A DNA stretch of 64,000 bases from Rhizobium sp. ASV8 (GCF_016429255.1 NZ_JAELUG010000012.1:19087-83086); one strand, 5' to 3'; counted from the first letter of the stretch, positions 1 through 10,449 are shown. Program-made: numbers and translations. Notes: a model not told the origin generated them from the sequence alone.

Positions 1-60
1 CTTGGGACCGTTTCCGCCAAGCGTTCCAGGCGAGGTTCACGATGACAATCATCGATAGCG

Positions 61-366
61 TTACTTGGGGTCAATATCCTCTTTAGGCGATGTCCAAACG
101 CGGCCCACACCCGCTATTGCACCCGCAGTCTGCCGGCTCGACGCCAAGTCATTTTCGTCAAAGGCGTATCGACGCAGGAGGGAAAATAGCGCCTCATTCA
201 TTTGGGCGCCGTCCAAAAGATCGGGACTGTCGCAGATGACGTTGATCGTTCGCTGAACGACGCGATCTGCAGCCATATCGGAATCGACAAGCTTTCTGGC
301 CCACCGGCGGAGAAGGGCACGAAGTTGCGGATCTTGCGGCACGTCTGAGGGATCTGGAAGGGGCAT
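61..366 (-). CDS. Small hypothetical protein with sigma-70 region 2-like sequence
   Basis: A 101-residue protein with a strong ribosome binding site (GGAGGAG, five bases before the ATG at 366), which argues that it is expressed. Residues about 13-50 (RALLRRWARKLVDSDMAADR onward) resemble the core-binding region 2 of ECF sigma factors, where a short arginine-rich helix precedes an A-D-R/D-VVQ turn. The protein is far too short to carry the region 4 DNA-binding helix-turn-helix and lacks its motifs. It could be a truncated sigma-like regulator or an unrelated helical protein. It is transcribed away from aspT and I assign no function. Confidence 0.6.
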   Translation of the reverse strand: MPLPDPSDVPQDPQLRALLRRWARKLVDSDMAADRVVQRTINVICDSPDLLDGAQMNEALFSLLRRYAFDENDLASSRQTAGAIAGVGRVWTSPKEDIDPK

Positions 367-879
367 GCTTACTCCTCCTATCCTTGCAGGCGGGAGCCCC
401 GTGGTGCCCGCGGTCGTGACCGCGTATAGGATGATCGGTGACGATAAATTGATCGTACCAATTGGTGTGCGAGAGTCCAGCTCGAACTGAGAGGATGGCC
501 GGGAGTAGTGCTATTCTGCCCCCGCTCGAGCCCCGGCGTTTTCAAGGTGACCGTGGATGGCGCTGCGCGCTCCCGCCCTAGAAGAACACACTTCCAGGTT
601 TCCGGCCATTTTATCGAACGTGCCGCATTCGGCAGCAGGGTCGCCCTGGCTACCGCGGCGCTGCGGCTCCACCCTCAGAGCCGCGAGGAGTCCTTTGCCA
701 CAGACAAGGAACTGTACCGACATCTCCCCCGGCACTTTTGGAATTTATAAACCAAGCTCGGCAACCTAGTGGCGAAATGGCAGCGATGGCAGCTGGACAG
801 AATTGAAAAATTTTGCCTAGCTGTGGCTTCGCTGCGTTAGCTGACGCCTTCACAGGCAGTCCCTTAAGAAGGAAATCAA
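367..879. other. Intergenic region between the small protein and aspT
   Basis: About 510 bases with no gene I can support. It must hold the promoter for aspT (+) and for the small minus-strand gene. A 10-bp palindrome ACCAATTGGT lies at 457-466. The aspT ribosome binding site (AAGGAAA) is at about 868-874. No terminator or RNA motif was seen. Confidence 0.4.
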
Positions 880-2565
880 ATGGCCTTCCTAGCTGAGATT
901 TTCCGACAGTCGCCAGAAATCGCCTTGTTTTTATCACTTGCCCTCGGGTACTGGATCGGGAAGTTCCAGTTCGGTAAGTTCCAGCTGGGGGGCGTTGCGG
1001 GATCGCTTCTCGCCGCAGTTCTGATCAGCCAAGTTGGAGTACAGATTGACAACGGGATCAAGTCTGTCCTGTTTGCGCTCTTCATCTACGCCGTGGGTTT
1101 CGAAAGTGGGCCGCAATTCTTCCGATCGCTCGGCAGGCAGTCTATTCGCGAAATAGTGATGGCAGTGGTCCTCGCGATAAGTGGTCTGGCTACGGTCGTC
1201 GTGCTTGCCAAGATAATGGGACTGGACAAGGGCATAGCGGCCGGTATCGCAGCGGGTGGTCTTACCCAGTCGGCGATCATCGGCACCGCCGGCTCGGCGA
1301 TCGAGAAGCTTGGGCTGGCGGCTGACGAGGCGCAGCGACTTCAGGCAAACGTGGCGATCGGATATGCCGTCACATATATTTTTGGCTCCTTTGGAGCGAT
1401 CATTGTCTGCGTCAACATCCTTCCGTGGTTCATGAAGCGCGGCATTCGCGACGATGCGCTGAAGGCTGAAGCCGAGATGCTAAAGGGCGCGCACGTCTAC
1501 GGCGTCGGTGAAGCGCCCGCGCTGCCCGAACTTGTCGGTCGCGTGTACCGGATCGGGAAGGCGGCTGGAAAGTCGGTCGGAGAAGCGGAAGCACTCGCTA
1601 CCGGTGGGGCCGTCACGATCGAACGCATCAAGCGTGATGGCAAGATCATCGGCGTCGAGGCCGGCACAACACTCCAAGCCGATGATCTCGTCCTCATCGT
1701 TGGACGCCGATCCGGTGTCGTTGGGCTGGAAGACCGTCTGGGTTCGGAGGTAATCGGCGGCGAAGGACTGGAGCTGGTGGTCACGACGCGCGATATCGCC
1801 GTGCGTGGCAAGGAGTTCGTCGATCGAACAGTCGCTCAGATAATCTCGGCCAGCAGCGAGCTGAGACATGGGATCTACGTCCTGGCCGTCACGCGCGGTG
1901 GTAGCAAACTCGACCTGACCAACGACACCGTCATCAAGGCCGGTGATATCGTCACCGTTCATGGCGTGCAGGAAGATCTGCAACGTCTGGCGTCTCGTGT
2001 CGGTCCCGCGATTATTCCCAGCGACAAGACCGACTTCGTCTTTCACGGGCTCGGTGTTGCCATCGGCTTGCTCGTCGGGCTCGCCGTCGTGCGTATCGGC
2101 TCGATCCCGCTGACACTCGGCTCAGGCGGGGGCGCGCTCATGGCCGGCCTGGTGTTCGGTTGGTATCGAAGCCGGAACATGACGCTCGGCAATATGCCGA
2201 CCGCCGCATCGACCTTGCTTCGGGACCTGGGTCTTGCAGGTTTCGTCGCAGTCGTGGGCCTCCAGTCCGGTCAGCAGGCCGTGCAGACCATCATGCAAAG
2301 CGGGCTTTCGATATTTGCGGCCGGGGTTGTCGTAACGATCCTGCCACTAATCCTCACCATGCTGGTAGGCCGATATGTCCTGCGTTACGACAATGTCGCG
2401 GTGTTTGCAGGTGCGCTGACCGGGTCGCGCAGCGCCAATCCCGCATTCGGGGAAATCCTCGACAAGGCCGGAAATTCAGTTCCGACCACATCCTTCGCCA
2501 TCACCTACGCTTTGGCCAATGTATTCCTGACGCTGCTCGGGCCGCTCGTCGTCGCCTTCGTATAA
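880..2565 (+). CDS. aspT: Aspartate:alanine antiporter, AspT family
   Basis: A 561-residue inner-membrane exchanger of the AspT/YidE/YbjL family. Its layout is diagnostic: an N-terminal membrane half (residues about 10-185, opening with hydrophobic helices and the YWIGKFQFGKF stretch), two TrkA-C/RCK-C type cytosolic domains (about 200-285 and 295-375), and a second membrane half (about 385-561) with GSGGGALMAGLVFGW and a conserved TGSRSANPAFGEI segment near the C terminus. In the family it swaps external aspartate for internal alanine electrogenically. The gene for aspartate 4-decarboxylase begins 18 bases downstream, the classic pairing for a decarboxylation-driven proton-motive cycle. The ATG at 880 has AAGGAAA six bases upstream. 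Confidence 0.93.
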   Translation: MAFLAEIFRQSPEIALFLSLALGYWIGKFQFGKFQLGGVAGSLLAAVLISQVGVQIDNGIKSVLFALFIYAVGFESGPQFFRSLGRQSIREIVMAVVLAISGLATVVVLAKIMGLDKGIAAGIAAGGLTQSAIIGTAGSAIEKLGLAADEAQRLQANVAIGYAVTYIFGSFGAIIVCVNILPWFMKRGIRDDALKAEAEMLKGAHVYGVGEAPALPELVGRVYRIGKAAGKSVGEAEALATGGAVTIERIKRDGKIIGVEAGTTLQADDLVLIVGRRSGVVGLEDRLGSEVIGGEGLELVVTTRDIAVRGKEFVDRTVAQIISASSELRHGIYVLAVTRGGSKLDLTNDTVIKAGDIVTVHGVQEDLQRLASRVGPAIIPSDKTDFVFHGLGVAIGLLVGLAVVRIGSIPLTLGSGGGALMAGLVFGWYRSRNMTLGNMPTAASTLLRDLGLAGFVAVVGLQSGQQAVQTIMQSGLSIFAAGVVVTILPLILTMLVGRYVLRYDNVAVFAGALTGSRSANPAFGEILDKAGNSVPTTSFAITYALANVFLTLLGPLVVAFV

Positions 2566-4179
<1,614 letters not shown>

Positions 4180-4184
4180 TACCA

Positions 4185-4222
4185 CGGCACCCGAGTGCTC
4201 AATCAGCAGCGCTCGGGTGCCG
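4185..4222 (+). terminator. Stem-loop terminator after asdA
   Basis: Two 15-base arms (CGGCACCCGAGTGCT and AGCGCTCGGGTGCCG) pair with one G-U position around an 8-base loop. The stem starts 6 bases after the asdA stop codon. There is no marked T-run, so the termination mode is uncertain, but position and strength fit the end of the aspT-asdA transcript. Confidence 0.75.
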
Positions 4223-4900
4223 ATCGAAAGCGTGAGCTAGATTGGCTATGGCTCGTTAACCAGCACTAAGGCTACAAAGGCACAGCATCCTGAGGAGGAG
4301 GAGGCCACGCAAGTTGTTGCCTGCGCCTCCGATAGATCTCTGCAGTGGAGCGGCAGAATGAGAGGGGACGTTGTTGCCGATCCATCGCATTGCCATCGTT
4401 CACCTCATTCCCATCCTCGGTCTCGACAAGCAAGCCGGGGCCGGGCTTCACTGGGGCTGCGCGTAATGTCGAGGAACGGTCGCCAGTCTCGCGCCAAAAT
4501 CGCAAGGAACTTATCGAACGGCTAGGCTGCTGACGGGTACCGTGGCCTGGAGCCGGCCGTCGCAAATCCGAATCTGTAGTCTGGCCGCCATGGAGTGCCG
4601 ACGGAGCAGCACAGGCGCACTAATCAGGCGGAGCCGGTGGGTTACAGCCACGCTTCAAGCAAGACCGTCAAGTCGCTTCGATATTTTATGACCAAACATT
4701 ATTCTGCCCGCAAAAACCGATGGGTCACGCGTTCGAAGCTGTATCTAATTTGTTCTATTTCGGTCGAACTGTTGTTGACGTCGATCTGAGGCGCTGGTGC
4801 GTCACAGGAACAAGTGCCGAGATGATTGTCCGCGCCAGATGACTTTTTCAGAGTGGCGATATGGGTTGACCTTGGTTATCGCCAATGACAGCTTGTTGGT
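4223..4900. other. Long intergenic region before the LysR gene
   Basis: About 680 bases with no supportable gene; open frames here are short and lack family resemblance and ribosome binding sites. The last 200 bases are more AT-rich and probably hold the promoter of the LysR gene at 4901. Confidence 0.35.
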
Positions 4901-5839
4901 ATGAATCCCAAATTCCTGAAGACTTTCCTTGCAGTCACGCGACATCGAAACCTAACTCGGGCTGCGGCGGAGATCCATCTGTCACAGTCTAGCGTGAGCG
5001 ACCAAATTCAGACGCTGGAAGCCGAGATGGGCGCGTCTCTCTTTATCCGCGCGAAATCCGGTTTGGAACTTACGCCGGCCGGCGAGGCGCTCAAGCCCTA
5101 TGCCGAAGAAATGCTCGCTATTGAAGACGAGGCGCGCGCCGCTGTGGCTGCCACAATGCAGGATGAAGGTGGTTCGTTGACAATCGGTGCCCTGGAAACA
5201 ATAGCCTCCAGCAGGCTCGCGCCTTGGCTTTCGCGCTTTAGGACAAATCATCCGCAGATTGACCTCAGGCTTCGGATTGGCAGCAGCGGCGAACTGATCG
5301 ACAAGCTCGAACGTCGAGAAATCGACATCGCTTTCTGCTTCCACGAAGGCGATGTCGATGAAAGATTAGTCAAGCGAACCGTCGCAAAGGAGCCGATATC
5401 ATTGATCGGCTCCCCTGATCGGGCAAGCGTCGATGATCCTGTTGATCTGACCATCCTTTCGACAGCTGATTTTGTGGTGACGGAGCCTGGTTGCGTCTAT
5501 CGCCGCATGTTCGATGCCGCTTTCACAGAAGCGGGTTTTCGACCACCAAAGCCGGCTGCGGAAGTTGGCAGCATCAATGCTATTACAAAGCTCGTAGCGG
5601 CAGGGGTTGGCCTCGCCCTGGTTCCAAGAATGGCGATTTGCGAGGATATGCAGCAGGGGCATGTCATCGAATTGCCTTGGCCGGGCATGGCGCAGACGGC
5701 GGCGCTGACGATAATCTGGCGCCGCCGTCGGGTGCAGCCATCCGCGCTGCGAAAGCTCATCGCCGCCGTTACCGACCACTCCGCCTTGATCAGATCAGCC
5801 GGTGACCTCCGTCCACATGCAGAACCGTGCCTGTCGTAA
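4901..5839 (+). CDS. LysR family transcriptional regulator
   Basis: A 312-residue LysR-type regulator. The N-terminal winged helix-turn-helix occupies residues about 1-60 (FLAVTRHRNLTRAAAEIHLS, then SQSSVSDQIQTLEAEMGASL), followed by the linker helix and a periplasmic-binding-protein-like effector domain from about residue 88 (GGSLTIGALETIASSRLAPW) to 290. The 3' end overlaps the convergent SDR gene by 50 bases. It lies between aspT-asdA and an SDR gene, but neither is divergent from it in the usual LysR arrangement, so the target and inducer cannot be read from context. Confidence 0.9.
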   Translation: MNPKFLKTFLAVTRHRNLTRAAAEIHLSQSSVSDQIQTLEAEMGASLFIRAKSGLELTPAGEALKPYAEEMLAIEDEARAAVAATMQDEGGSLTIGALETIASSRLAPWLSRFRTNHPQIDLRLRIGSSGELIDKLERREIDIAFCFHEGDVDERLVKRTVAKEPISLIGSPDRASVDDPVDLTILSTADFVVTEPGCVYRRMFDAAFTEAGFRPPKPAAEVGSINAITKLVAAGVGLALVPRMAICEDMQQGHVIELPWPGMAQTAALTIIWRRRRVQPSALRKLIAAVTDHSALIRSAGDLRPHAEPCLS

Positions 5840-6527
5840 AGCCGTTGCCCATCAAGAAAGTGATGGCATCGGCTATGTCCTCCGCTTGCCCAATACGACC
5901 GGCGGGCAGGCGGCTCGCCATCGCATCGAGCGTTTCTGCTTTCCTGTCGCCTGCAACGAACGTCCAGATCGGCGTGTTCACCCAACCTGGAGAAACCGCA
6001 TTTACACGGAGCGGTGCGAGTTCGACCGCCAGCGCTCGCACCAAACCTTCAAGAGCAGCGTTGACGGCTGCGACGACCGTGCCGCGGGTCGAGGGCCGAT
6101 AGGCGGCAATTCCGGATGTAAAGGTGATGGATCCTCCCGGCCGCAGCTTCGGGGCGCCGTATTTGGCGAGCAGGATCGGCGCAAGAACCTTGCTTTCTAC
6201 AGCCCGCAGTGCGGCGCTGATATCGAGGTCCGGGAGAAGCTCGTAGGCACCACGGATATCGGCCGCCGTTGTGACGATGTGATCGAGCGGTCCCACCTCT
6301 TCGAATAGCCGAGCGACGTCAGTCTCCTGGGTCGCATCGATGTTCATTGTCGAAAGCCTCGCCGACTGACCCAGTACCTCCCAGGCGTGATTTAGCTTCT
6401 CAGTCTGCCGTCCGACGATGATGACCTTCGCGCCTGCGTCAAGCGATTGCTTTGCGAGCGACAAACCCATGCCTGAGCTGCCGCCAACGATGAGGATTTT
6501 CGAATCAGATGTAAGTTTAACTGCCAT
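5790..6527 (-). CDS. SDR-fold protein lacking the catalytic Tyr/Lys
   Basis: A 245-residue short-chain dehydrogenase/reductase-fold protein. The dinucleotide-binding loop is GGSSGMG (residues 15-21), and the usual SDR landmarks appear as VTTAAD (about 85-90), Ser138 and SPGWVNTPIW (about 179-188). At the position of the catalytic YxxxK, just before AALEGL, it reads V152-A-A-V-N156, so both Tyr and Lys are replaced. It may bind NAD(P) without classical SDR chemistry or use other residues. I chose the ATG at 6527 because AGGA lies six bases upstream; a longer frame reaches 6842 but its extension does not look like protein. The 3' end overlaps the LysR gene. Confidence 0.85.
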   Translation of the reverse strand: MAVKLTSDSKILIVGGSSGMGLSLAKQSLDAGAKVIIVGRQTEKLNHAWEVLGQSARLSTMNIDATQETDVARLFEEVGPLDHIVTTAADIRGAYELLPDLDISAALRAVESKVLAPILLAKYGAPKLRPGGSITFTSGIAAYRPSTRGTVVAAVNAALEGLVRALAVELAPLRVNAVSPGWVNTPIWTFVAGDRKAETLDAMASRLPAGRIGQAEDIADAITFLMGNGFTTGTVLHVDGGHRLI

Positions 6528-6948
6528 TTCCATTCCTTCAGAGAGCGATGGCACGCGGAAATGGCAGAGTAGAAAATGATAGGAAAACGGAGAAAGCCGA
6601 TGGCACCATCGGAGAAGCCGATCGGTGGCCACGAACCGTGCTGCGTGCGGCGTAACTTTGCGCCAGCGCATGGTGATCCGGCGGCCGCCTCGATTGACAA
6701 ATTCAAGAAGCCGAAAGGCAGCAGGGGCAGAGCTATGGGGGCCATTTTTCAAGGGGAGGCAATCGTCAACATTTCCAGGAGGATCATCTCTTCCGCAGTA
6801 TGTCTCAGAAGAAACGGGTGACGGCACCAATCTCACCTTCACTCAAGGTTCCCGATTAGATGTACGCGTTGCCGCGCGCTGCTACGGACGACGAAAGCGT
6901 CAGGGGCAAATTCATCGGAGCCGCGCAGCTATGAGTGGGTGATGTTCG
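6528..6948. other. Intergenic region between the AraC and SDR genes
   Basis: About 420 bases between the stop of the AraC-type gene and the start of the SDR gene, both on the minus strand. It probably carries the SDR promoter. No repeat, RNA or conserved frame was recognised. Confidence 0.35.
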
Positions 6949-7935
6949 CTACCTGCGTGGAGTACCTGCGCCAGCAGATTGCGCAGGTAGTTTGTTTCTG
7001 AATTGCCTGCGATAGTGTGAAGGAGAGATGGAGAAGGCTCGCGTGAAATGCTGGCGTAAGGAAACAGTCGAGCCGAACCCCGCCATTTCTGCAACATGGT
7101 CAATCGAACAGGAGCCGGTTTCCAGGAGATGTTGCGCCGCCGCGAGGCGCTGGCTCAACAGCCATTGTGTGAAGGTGGTGCCGGTCTTCCTCCTGAAATG
7201 CCGGGTGAAGCTGCGCAGACTCATGCCGGCGTGAGTTGCAAGCTTCTCCAGGGACAACGGTTCGTCCAGGTGCTTGATCGCCCAGTCAATTACTGTGCCA
7301 AGCTGGTCTGCGCCGGACGCCGGCAAGGGCTTTTCGATGTATTGGGCCTGACCCCCGTCACGATGCGGCGCGACCACGAGACGCCGCGCGATTCGATTGG
7401 CGATCTCCGCCCCATGATCGCTGCGTACGATATGCAGGCAGCAATCAATCGCGGCAGCCGTCCCGGCTGAGGTCAGAATGTCGCCGTCATCAATATAGAG
7501 CGCGTTCCGGTTCAGCGAGACCTGCGGGTAGCTCCGCTCAAATTCATCCGCCCAAGCCCAATGTGTGGCTGCCGCACGTCCGTCTAGCAGGCCTGCTTCC
7601 GCCAGCACGAAGGTGCCGAGACACAGCCCGACTATCCGCCCACCGCGCGAGTGAACAGTTCTCAGCGCCTGCAACAGGGCTTTCGGCGGCTGTTGATCGG
7701 CATCGCGCCAGGCGGGCACGATAACTGTGTCCGCTTCCATCAAACTATCCAGATCGTGCTCCACGTCGATGTTGAAGCCGGACATCGTAGAAACAGAGCC
7801 CCGTTTCTCTCCGCAGATATACAACCGATAGCGAGGCGCAGTGAGCTTCAGAATGTCATCCCCGAACACAATGCAGGGCACTGACAGATGAAAAGGGCTG
7901 ATGCCCTCAAAGGCAAGGACGGCGATGGTATGCAT
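6949..7935 (-). CDS. GlxA/FtrA-type AraC family transcriptional regulator
   Basis: A 328-residue regulator with two parts. Residues about 1-190 form a DJ-1/PfpI (class I glutamine amidotransferase-like) domain, with GLCLGTFVLAEAGLLDGR carrying the nucleophile-elbow Cys. Residues about 215-315 form an AraC DNA-binding domain with two helix-turn-helix units (LSLEKLATHAGMSLRSFTRH and SIDHVAEMAGFGSTVSLRQH). In this family the DJ-1 part senses a small molecule and the AraC part binds the promoter. It is transcribed divergently from a cysteine hydrolase gene, with about 127 bases between starts, so that gene is the most likely target. Confidence 0.92.
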   Translation of the reverse strand: MHTIAVLAFEGISPFHLSVPCIVFGDDILKLTAPRYRLYICGEKRGSVSTMSGFNIDVEHDLDSLMEADTVIVPAWRDADQQPPKALLQALRTVHSRGGRIVGLCLGTFVLAEAGLLDGRAAATHWAWADEFERSYPQVSLNRNALYIDDGDILTSAGTAAAIDCCLHIVRSDHGAEIANRIARRLVVAPHRDGGQAQYIEKPLPASGADQLGTVIDWAIKHLDEPLSLEKLATHAGMSLRSFTRHFRRKTGTTFTQWLLSQRLAAAQHLLETGSCSIDHVAEMAGFGSTVSLRQHFTRAFSISPSHYRRQFRNKLPAQSAGAGTPRR

Positions 7936-8062
7936 GGTTCAATAGACCCAATCAGATAAACTTGGCCGGAATTCATCATATACTGTCATTCAGGCCACTT
8001 TCGCAACGCGGTCCAGTCCGCGATTTTCGCGCCGTCAACACACGATGCGAAAGGATTTTTCC

Positions 8063-8683
8063 ATGGCACAGCATTCGACCATAAGAGCCATCGCCGGCGC
8101 GAGCGCGCCGCAAAGCGTCGATCCAGCTAAGACTGCGCTGCTGGTGATCGACTTCCAGAATGAGTATTTCAGCGGCAAATTGCCGATCCCGGATGGAGAA
8201 AAAGCATTGGCCAATGCTAAGCGTCTGATCGGCCGTGCCGATGTGGACGGCGTGAAGGTCTACCATGTCCAACACATCACCCCGGCCGGAAGCCCCGTAT
8301 TCGCGGAGGACTCAGCGGCATCCGAGTTTCACCGTGATATACGACCGGCGTCCAATCATTCACTCGTCCGCAAGTCATCGGTGAGCGTGTTCGCGACCAC
8401 CGATCTTGACCAGCTGCTCAAACAGGCCGGAATTGATACGCTTGTCATCACCGGTCTGATGACGCATGCCTGCGTCGCGGGCGCTGCGCGCGATGCCGTC
8501 CCGCTAGGTTACAAAGTGATTGTCGCAAACGATGCATGCGCAACGCGTGATCTTGACATGGCCGACGGTGGAACCGTGTCTCACGCCGCACTGCACCGCG
8601 CAGCGTTGGCCTCGATCGATGACACATTCGGCGATATTCTGACGACCGCTCAACTCTTGAACTTGCCGTTGTCGAGCAAATGA
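8063..8683 (+). CDS. Isochorismatase-family cysteine hydrolase
   Basis: A 206-residue isochorismatase-like (nicotinamidase/amidohydrolase) enzyme. The catalytic triad can be placed as Asp30 (VIDFQNEY), Lys104 (LVRKSSVSVF) and Cys137 (GLMTHACVAG), with the usual cis-peptide region before the Cys. A C-terminal MADGGTVSHAALHRAALASI stretch is typical of the family. The ATG at 8063 is preferred over one at 8045 because AAAGGA sits seven bases before it. The substrate is unknown; amides and imino compounds are usual. It is divergent from an AraC/DJ-1 regulator that probably controls it. Confidence 0.88.
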   Translation: MAQHSTIRAIAGASAPQSVDPAKTALLVIDFQNEYFSGKLPIPDGEKALANAKRLIGRADVDGVKVYHVQHITPAGSPVFAEDSAASEFHRDIRPASNHSLVRKSSVSVFATTDLDQLLKQAGIDTLVITGLMTHACVAGAARDAVPLGYKVIVANDACATRDLDMADGGTVSHAALHRAALASIDDTFGDILTTAQLLNLPLSSK

Positions 8684-9223
8684 GGTTGAGATGACCACCC
8701 TTCCGCCCCGACGCTGGAGGGTGAAGCTGAAATCTGCGCAGGCGATTTCGGCCGGTCCTGAATGGCTATCGAGCCACCCTCCTTGTCAGCGCATGAGTGC
8801 GATGCGGCGCTGCAAGCGATCGGCATAGTTCGAGCCGCACATCTTCGCCCGCCAATGGATCGTCTCATAGGAAACGGAGATGCCGCGCTCGAGCGGCATT
8901 TCTTCCACCAAACGAGGGCTCACAGCAATCCGATGATGCGGCCAGCGGGCATGCGCGATCACAGAAGACGGGAAACGATGGCGGGGTCGCTTAGAGGAGA
9001 ACAGATCCTGCTACGGATAAACGGCCAGCAGCTTCATCCGCCTCCAGATTGACATCACTCGCGCGACGGATTGGGTCGCATGCAACGCCTCTTCTTTGAT
9101 CGGTAACACCAAGGCGCTCAACCTTGCTCCTTGGCAATCGCTTCATAGCATGCGGAGTAGGAACGTTGAATTACTATCACCAGGAGATGATCCTGATGAC
9201 ACGTTCCATCTCACTCATGCGTC
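8684..9223. other. Intergenic region containing an IS6 relic
   Basis: About 540 bases between the cysteine hydrolase and ialB-like genes. The middle third carries a decayed transposase, listed separately; the rest shows no supportable gene. I found no clear terminal inverted repeats or target duplications around the relic. Confidence 0.4.
8786..8998 (-). pseudogene. Decayed IS6-family (IS240-type) transposase fragment
   Basis: Translating the minus strand from 8998 gives a 70-residue stretch ending at an in-frame stop at 8786-8788. It follows the N-terminal part of IS6-family transposases: RHRFPSSVIAHARW, then RLVEEMPLERGISVSYETI, then KMCGSNYADRLQRR. In intact members these align with the helix-turn-helix region (RHRFPxEVIAHAVWLY, LRxVEEMLAERGIxVSYETI, KFGxxYAxxLRRR). 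No DDE catalytic core follows and there is no plausible start codon, so this is a remnant. Several conserved positions (for example W and F after the first block) are already lost, indicating an old insertion. Confidence 0.72.
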
Positions 9224-9919
9224 TCAATTGTTGCGCTCTTCATTGCTTTCCAAGTTAGCGAATACGTCTCGAAACCCACCCAGCGAGAGATTGATTGGTA
9301 TGACCTTACCGTCTGGAGTTGCAACGGCCACTGTCATTTCCGATCCAGTCTTCATGGCGTCGAGAAGGGCGGGTTCCACATTACCTTCGGCAAGACATCC
9401 TTGGGATGTGCACCGACTTAAAGATATGGTGGTGCTATATTTGTCGCCGACATTGATTTTAATCCCGGGCTTCAGGGCGATTCCAAGCGGAACTGCAATT
9501 TGAGTGGTTGTGGCTTTTCCATCCGTTGCCAGCGCCATCACAAGGATTACCTGCTTCATATCCGCTGAAAGAACGCTGCCCATAACCTGGCAACGTTTCT
9601 GGCCCTTGGCGATCTCCATGCATTGCAGTTGCCAGTTCTTGTTTTTTGACTGCTGTTCCGCTGTCGCAGTTGGAGCGGTCGTGCGGGTGGCATGGCCAGA
9701 CTGAGAGGATTTCGCTCTTTCCTTCGGCTGGCCACCTATTACCGCCTCACCTTGTTGCTCGGTCGGATCATTCAGTATCGGCGAACCGACCGTGGAGCGT
9801 GAGGCCGGTGTTGAGAACATTGGTCCTGTCGACTGCTGACCGATTGCGGCGGATGCACCAACCAGCACTGAAACAATCCCTACCAATGCGCTCTTAAATG
9901 TCTTCGGTGCCGTAGACAT
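9224..9919 (-). CDS. IalB (invasion-associated locus B) family periplasmic protein
   Basis: A 231-residue exported protein. Residues about 1-28 form a signal peptide (SALVGIVSVLVGASAAIGQQ). A low-complexity linker (about 30-95) is followed by an IalB domain (about 95-220) with the family's cysteine pairs (LQCMEIAKGQKRC and SRCTSQGC) and the VPLGIALKPG segment. IalB was first linked to erythrocyte invasion in Bartonella; in rhizobia its role is unclear and probably concerns the envelope. The ATG at 9919 has GGAGGA five bases upstream and is preferred over 9961. It is divergent from a small secreted protein and close to the curli locus, but a functional link is only a guess. Confidence 0.88.
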   Translation of the reverse strand: MSTAPKTFKSALVGIVSVLVGASAAIGQQSTGPMFSTPASRSTVGSPILNDPTEQQGEAVIGGQPKERAKSSQSGHATRTTAPTATAEQQSKNKNWQLQCMEIAKGQKRCQVMGSVLSADMKQVILVMALATDGKATTTQIAVPLGIALKPGIKINVGDKYSTTISLSRCTSQGCLAEGNVEPALLDAMKTGSEMTVAVATPDGKVIPINLSLGGFRDVFANLESNEERNN

Positions 9920-10065
9920 ACAGTTCCTCCGCCGATCTGATTTGTATGGTGTATCTTTCATGGAGCTCGCAGCAAGTCAAATGCAATACTTCAAATGAAG
10001 ATCAAACGCTCTTGATTCCGAATTCGAATAATAAGAGGATCGAGAGGATGCGAAAGTGAGTAATT

Positions 10066-10398
10066 ATGAAAATATACCAAGCAATAGCAGTTTGCGCTCT
10101 ATGCACCTGCGCCGTGGTCGGGACTACGTCAGCGGCTCGCTCGCAGGCCTATGTCGATCAGCTTTCTCCGGGCATCGGCGGAGCCTATGTGACGCAGACG
10201 CCACCGACGGCGCAGCCGGTGCCGGCGACCAATGGAAGGGCGAGTACGCTCGTGCAGCGGGACCGCAAGGGAACGAAGCCGAAGCCAACGGCCTATCGTC
10301 CGTTCCCCACCGTTGGACGCGGCAGCTCCGCCGTTGTCGGCCTCTCTGCGGATAAGGCCGATTGGCCGACGGTCGGGCGGGGCGCAGTGAATCGATAA
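10066..10398 (+). CDS. Small secreted protein with two PTVGRG motifs
   Basis: A 110-residue protein with a clear signal peptide (MKIYQAIAVCALCTCAVVGT, cleavage probably after SAARSQA) and no family that I recognise. The mature part is rich in Pro, Gly and Thr and carries the motif PTVGRG twice near the C terminus (PFPTVGRGS and DWPTVGRGA), about 25 residues apart. It lies between a divergent IalB gene and the curli locus and is followed by a stem-loop. It could be an envelope or matrix component, but that rests on position only. Confidence 0.6.
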   Translation: MKIYQAIAVCALCTCAVVGTTSAARSQAYVDQLSPGIGGAYVTQTPPTAQPVPATNGRASTLVQRDRKGTKPKPTAYRPFPTVGRGSSAVVGLSADKADWPTVGRGAVNR

Positions 10399-10415
10399 TC
10401 GCAGGCCTTTTGGAG

Positions 10416-10449
10416 GTGCACGAGTATAGTCACTGCCCTGCTCGTGCAC
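10416..10449 (+). terminator. Stem-loop after the small secreted protein gene
   Basis: Perfect 9-base arms GTGCACGAG (10416-10424) and CTCGTGCAC (10441-10449) with a 16-base loop, 17 bases after the stop codon at 10398. There is no T-run. Terminator or mRNA-stabilising hairpin. Confidence 0.5.

Noticed and set aside
457..466. Palindrome ACCAATTGGT upstream of aspT as an operator
   Set aside because: Ten bases are too few to stand out in 500 bases of intergenic DNA and no regulator gene lies beside aspT with a known matching motif.
6528..6842. N-terminal extension of the SDR-fold protein to 6842
   Set aside because: The extension has atypical Arg/His/Trp-rich composition and lies before the normal SDR start, which has AGGA six bases upstream.
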